The position numbers were made by a program, and so were the translations under genes. From the NCBI GenBank assembly GCA_029247265.1, contig JAQWLN010000081.1, positions 1 through 64,000 on the forward strand: 64,000 nt of DNA, read 5' to 3'. Numbering within the stretch: position 1 is the stretch's first letter; each line of letters opens with the position of its first letter. This document shows positions 60,368-64,000 of the stretch, piece by piece. The DNA is from Fuerstiella sp. Lineage in GTDB: Bacteria > Planctomycetota > Planctomycetia > Planctomycetales > Planctomycetaceae. The notes below the pieces were generated by a model. That model ran no database searches. It was given only the letters and a program-made list of their open reading frames with translations, and was not told the origin of the DNA.

Positions 60368-62184
60368 TTACGATTCTCGGCGATTCAGCAAACCCGACAG
60401 ATTGCGGCGGACCAGTATTCGCAGGACCAGCGTCAGACCACCGTAGATGAGAAAGTTAGTGAGTACGACCACGCCGTCCGACTTCGGGAACCACGATCTT
60501 CGGTAGACCGTATGCATTTCGTGAACTTCGTTGAACGCCAGAACAATCGCAGGACTCACGAAACAGAACAACGGAATGTCGTCTGGGCTGTTGTCAGTGG
60601 CAACCATGGCCAGCACCATGATCAGCATGGGAATAATGCAAAGTCCTAGGACGACCAGGATACTTGTGAGCATCGCCTTCATTTGAGTGTTCAATTTTAT
60701 TCCAAAGTAGACGGCGATCCATTTCACCAGGTGAAGGTAGATGAATGCGTTGCCGACGGCGCAGGCCAGAAAGCGAAGAGCCAGGTATGGAAAGAAAGGA
60801 TCAGATGGATTGAATGGGGCCACTCGTACGCGGTCGCTGTACGATATGTAGTTTCCCGCGGGAAAGACCCGAATGTTTGTTTCCAGTAGATTGAGCACAC
60901 CAAACAGGGCGACCGGGATCAGCAGCGTCAGGATTATTCGGTTAATTCCCGCAAGTTTTTGGTTAAGCAGTTCGCGGTTTATCAGCGGAGTTGTCAGCAG
61001 CGAATCCAGCGTTTGACATTCTCGTTCGGTGGCGAACAATCGACAGCTGAGCCCCATTACGATAAGCACTGCGATGATCAGACCACCCAGTGACATGCAT
61101 GCGGAAATCTCTTCTTCATCGTGCCCGTAAACCAGCATCATTGACAGTTCGAACAGAAACAACCCGACAATGGCGGCGATCTGAAGTTTGCGGCTGTCCA
61201 GTATCGTGCCCCGCATTTCACGCCATGCAATGGGCTGTGATGTGGACAACAGGTGCGACCCGATGGTTTGCCGCCGCGGTCTTTCTTTACGCTGAGCCGC
61301 AGCAGCGACAATCGCTTCGTCTGAGAATCCCATCTGCTTTTGTGCAAGATGAACAGCAGCGGCTTTTGTTTTTCTTATCCGACCGATAAAGGAAAACGCG
61401 GCACCGTAACTGAATCGCACGACGGCAAAACGCGCCGCCACAATAATACCCAGCGTGATGCCGACTGTCGGGACCATGAGTGTCAGGACGCCTTCGCTGC
61501 CGCGACGAAAGTCGAGCAGCATCGCCATCTGGTAGATGGGGAACAACAGGAATTCCTCATCAGGAAGTCCAGCGATGTCCAGCCTGAATAAACCCATTTC
61601 GTGAAGGATCGGCAGCGTGAAGTAGATGACGGCCAAGGCGATGTACGTACACCAGAATGCGGCGATTCCGGATTCCAGAAGAGCAGAAAAAAAGACGGCG
61701 ACAGCTGTCACCTGCAGCATTGTGAGGAAGACGATCAACAGTCCTGTCATCGAACCGCCGAGGCTTACTCCGCCGAACAGATAGGCCATGGGAAACAGCG
61801 GCGTCGAGACCAGCAGCAGTGTGAACAGCGGCACCATGCGAGAGGCCAGCTTTTCCAGCACGATACCACCGGGCGACAGTTTTGAGATGATGAGCAGGCC
61901 GAGTGTCTGTTTCTCCTTTTCAGCTGTGATCGCTGTGCAGGCCAATGCCGGGTTCAGTGCATAGATCACCAGCATCAGAGTCACAAATAGAAATGCCGTG
62001 ATTTCGTTGCCCTGTCCCAGAATCTGCATCAGATTGGCGGCATTATGCGTCATTTCGACGTAGCACAGCAGAAAGACCAATGCAAAGACGAACAGTACCC
62101 CAGGCATCGCAGCGCATACGTTTGTCGGCGTTGAGCAAGCTCCAGCAGTTCACGTTTCAGCAACGGCAGCTCAAATAAACACAT
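60368..62184 (-). pseudogene. ABC-2-type permease with apparent one-base frameshift near 62100
   Basis: The body (579 aa from 62107) has about twelve hydrophobic spans, ITAEKEKQTLGLLIISKL, and a second half with ATERECQTLDSLLTTPLI, typical of planctomycete ABC-2 permeases. The first about 27 residues are in another frame starting ATG 62184: MCLFELPLLKRELLELAQRR, a typical permease start. Adding one G in the GGGG run (plus strand CCCC, 62098-62101) joins the two. This is either a true frameshift or a base-call error in a homopolymer. The ATPase partner is not adjacent. Transported substrate unknown. Confidence 0.7.
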
Positions 62185-62360
62185 GGGGAGAGAATGTCCT
62201 GCAAAACGTTTTATTCAGAATACTGAACCCGGATAGCTTTCTCATGGCCCGAATCTGTCCACTGGACGACTAAATTCCGTGAGTTCTTTGACGCGACGTA
62301 TACGTGGAAAATACACTGTAGTGTCTCGCTCGCCCACCTCCCCGACAGAGTCCCCGCCCA

Positions 62361-64000
62361 ATGTTGTCGTATACCGCCCGCGTTTTATGTTCTGCAATTC
62401 GTCAGTCCTCGCCGGTTCTTGTGAGGTTTTCGATCGGAATCGTTTTCGTGACGAACGCGATTGCCCAAGATCCAACGATTGATCGCACGGAAACGACCGG
62501 TCTCAAACCAGGTGAAACGGCCGAAGTTCGAGTTCATGGGGCGAACCTGAAGAGTCTACAGACTCTGTGGACAACTTTTGGTGAACTAAAACCCGCGCCT
62601 CCGGGAGAAAAGCCGAACGACAAGCTGGGCGTCTTTACAGGGCTCGTCCCGCCGGAAACAGTTCCAGGGATGTATCCCTATCGTGTCGTGGCAGCGAACG
62701 GCTGCTCGCTCACTCATTTTTTCGTTGTTGATGATTTACCAAATGCGGCGCTGGCGTCGTCGTCCGAAATACTATCACCGCTGACTGAGGTTCCGGCGGC
62801 GTGCAGCATTCAGGGGTACGTCAATGCCATCAAGCCTCGTTACTTTGGCGTGAAGCTTGAGGCCGGTCAAAAGCTGTCGGTTGAGTTTTATGCCAGGCGT
62901 CTGAATTCAGCGATGGATCCTGTTTTGAAAATCATGGCACCCGACGGAAGCGAGATTGCTTTTAGCGATGATCAGCCCGGGCTCAGTGGAGACACTCAGC
63001 TTCAGGTGATTGCCGACACGGCGGGGGTGTACAGAATTGAGCTGCACGATGTTCAGTACTCCGGCAGCGGCAAACACTATTTCTATATGCGGGTCGGGAA
63101 CTTTCCTCTGCTGTCCGGCACCTATCCTCGGATGACTCAGGCGGGGGCAAATCTGAATCTTATTGGCCAGGCGAATTCAACAACGGTAGGCGGTGTGCCG
63201 CCCGATCAGCTGTTTTCAATCGCCGCAAAACTCGATGACAGCCAGAGCAGCGGTTTTGCGCTGGCATGGTCGTCGACTGTGGCACCCTTGACGGAAGTGG
63301 AGCCGAATGACGATCAGAAATCAGCCACTGTCGTGCCAGCCGATGCCAAAGCAATCGCCGGGCGGTTCGATGCCGTCAACGATGCTGACTGGTTCAGGAT
63401 TACAGTGGATGTCAAACAACATATTTGTCTGACGACACACACACGGGATTTGGGGTCACCTGCCGATGTCGTCCTGCAACTTTGGAAGGCGGATGGAAGT
63501 AAGATCGCCGAGGTTGACGATACAGGTTCGACCGACGCCCAGCTCGCTGCCACTCTGCCCGAACCGGGCGACTATTATGTTGCCGTTCGGGAATTGTCGG
63601 GTCTGGCGGGGCCGGACTGGACATATGACCTTGAAGTGCAGCGGGCGACTGGTCGAGCGGACGTGACGTTTGCCACTGATCATGCGGTGCTGCCCAAAGA
63701 GGGCACCCTGGCGATTCCCGTGACCGTAAGACGGTCGGGTGTTGCCGGTCCACTCACGATTGGCGCTGAAGGGCTTCCGGCGGGAGTGACTGTGTATCCG
63801 TTGCTGCTGTCTGATAAACAAAAGTCCGGCATTCTGACGTTACATGCCGATGCCTCGTCCGGTGCATGGAGTGAAGCGAGGTTCTTTGCTCATTCCGCTG
63901 ACAATCCGGACGGGCCTGCATTTCCTGTGGTCTATCAGTCGCCTGGGCCAGACGCCAAGAAACCCGGGGCCTTTCGGTTGCCTCGAATCAGTCCGGGAAT
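62361..64000 (+). CDS. Large secreted pre-peptidase C-terminal (PPC) domain protein (3' truncated)
   Basis: At least 546 aa, still open at the window end. Start ATG 62361 with a long signal region (VLVRFSIGIVFVTNAIAQ; cleavage likely after AIA). The exported part has immunoglobulin-like beta-sandwich segments and PPC-type repeats: SGDTQLQVIADTAGVYRIELHDV, EVEPNDDQKSATVV, NDADWFRITVDV, STDAQLAATLPEPGDYYVAVREL. PPC domains often sit in planctomycete cell-surface proteins and bind or orient partner domains. The C-terminal domains are outside the window, so the enzymatic role, if any, is unknown. It is divergent from the ABC permease across 176 bases. Confidence 0.85.
   Translation, partial: MLSYTARVLCSAIRQSSPVLVRFSIGIVFVTNAIAQDPTIDRTETTGLKPGETAEVRVHGANLKSLQTLWTTFGELKPAPPGEKPNDKLGVFTGLVPPETVPGMYPYRVVAANGCSLTHFFVVDDLPNAALASSSEILSPLTEVPAACSIQGYVNAIKPRYFGVKLEAGQKLSVEFYARRLNSAMDPVLKIMAPDGSEIAFSDDQPGLSGDTQLQVIADTAGVYRIELHDVQYSGSGKHYFYMRVGNFPLLSGTYPRMTQAGANLNLIGQANSTTVGGVPPDQLFSIAAKLDDSQSSGFALAWSSTVAPLTEVEPNDDQKSATVVPADAKAIAGRFDAVNDADWFRITVDVKQHICLTTHTRDLGSPADVVLQLWKADGSKIAEVDDTGSTDAQLAATLPEPGDYYVAVRELSGLAGPDWTYDLEVQRATGRADVTFATDHAVLPKEGTLAIPVTVRRSGVAGPLTIGAEGLPAGVTVYPLLLSDKQKSGILTLHADASSGAWSEARFFAHSADNPDGPAFPVVYQSPGPDAKKPGAFRLPRISPG

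Noticed and set aside
1-64000. tRNA genes, rRNA genes, CRISPR arrays, transposons, phage genes or integrase/attachment sites
   Set aside because: I scanned for tRNA-like TTCGAA arms, repeats with regular spacing and transposase motifs and saw none that stood up.

Overview
The window looks like chromosomal DNA of a planctomycete (Planctomycetota, order Planctomycetales or near it; genus not resolvable by eye). The main evidence is a DUF1592/PSCyt haem protein next to a Tat-exported DUF1552 protein (12.5-8.7 kb). Further support comes from DUF1080 and pre-peptidase (PPC) secreted proteins, FloA, many lipoproteins and secreted proteins, moderate GC and loosely packed genes. I saw no rRNA, tRNA, CRISPR array, insertion sequence or phage gene, so this is ordinary chromosome with some unusual genes.

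Layout. 0-4 kb (+): the end of an HtrA protease, an HDOD signalling protein and a broken TIM-barrel gene. 4-16.9 kb (mostly -): a GlsB stress protein, bifunctional PutA, a DUF2585 membrane protein (+), the DUF1592/DUF1552 pair, ProA, a cyclic-nucleotide-binding protein, glutamate dehydrogenase and an SGNH hydrolase; PutA, GdhA and ProA all act in proline/glutamate metabolism. 17.3-26.9 kb (-): a degenerate sigma-54-type regulator, an orphan KAS III enzyme, FloA, a PDZ pseudoprotease that has lost its whole catalytic triad, an exported isoaspartyl methyltransferase fusion and a glycosyltransferase. 27.2-32.8 kb: DnaA, a TPR lipoprotein, a secreted protein and a fumarylacetoacetate-hydrolase-family enzyme. 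32.9-39.1 kb (-): a regulatory PTS line-up (HPF, EIIA, HPr, EI) followed by RNase E/G and ribosomal protein L21. 39.5-45.7 kb (+): an RlmL-like rRNA methylase, a membrane protein, a DUF1080 protein and DNA polymerase I. 45.8-51.5 kb (-): a Tim44/zinc-ribbon/TerB membrane protein, a membrane-anchored unknown and a disrupted multi-span membrane gene. 52-64 kb: an alpha/beta hydrolase (+), a three-gene cassette on the minus strand (AsnB-like synthetase without the glutaminase cysteine, radical SAM enzyme, flavin halogenase-like enzyme), a lipoprotein, a phosphohexomutase, an ABC-2 permease with a frameshift and the start of a large PPC-domain exoprotein.

The strongest leads are the AsnB-like/radical SAM/halogenase-like cassette, the regulator and protease-like proteins that have lost their catalytic residues, the exported methyltransferase fusion and the Tim44/TerB architecture. 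Three genes carry apparent lesions: an in-frame TAG, a one-base frameshift in a G run and a split membrane gene. These could be true decay or base-call errors; raw reads would decide.
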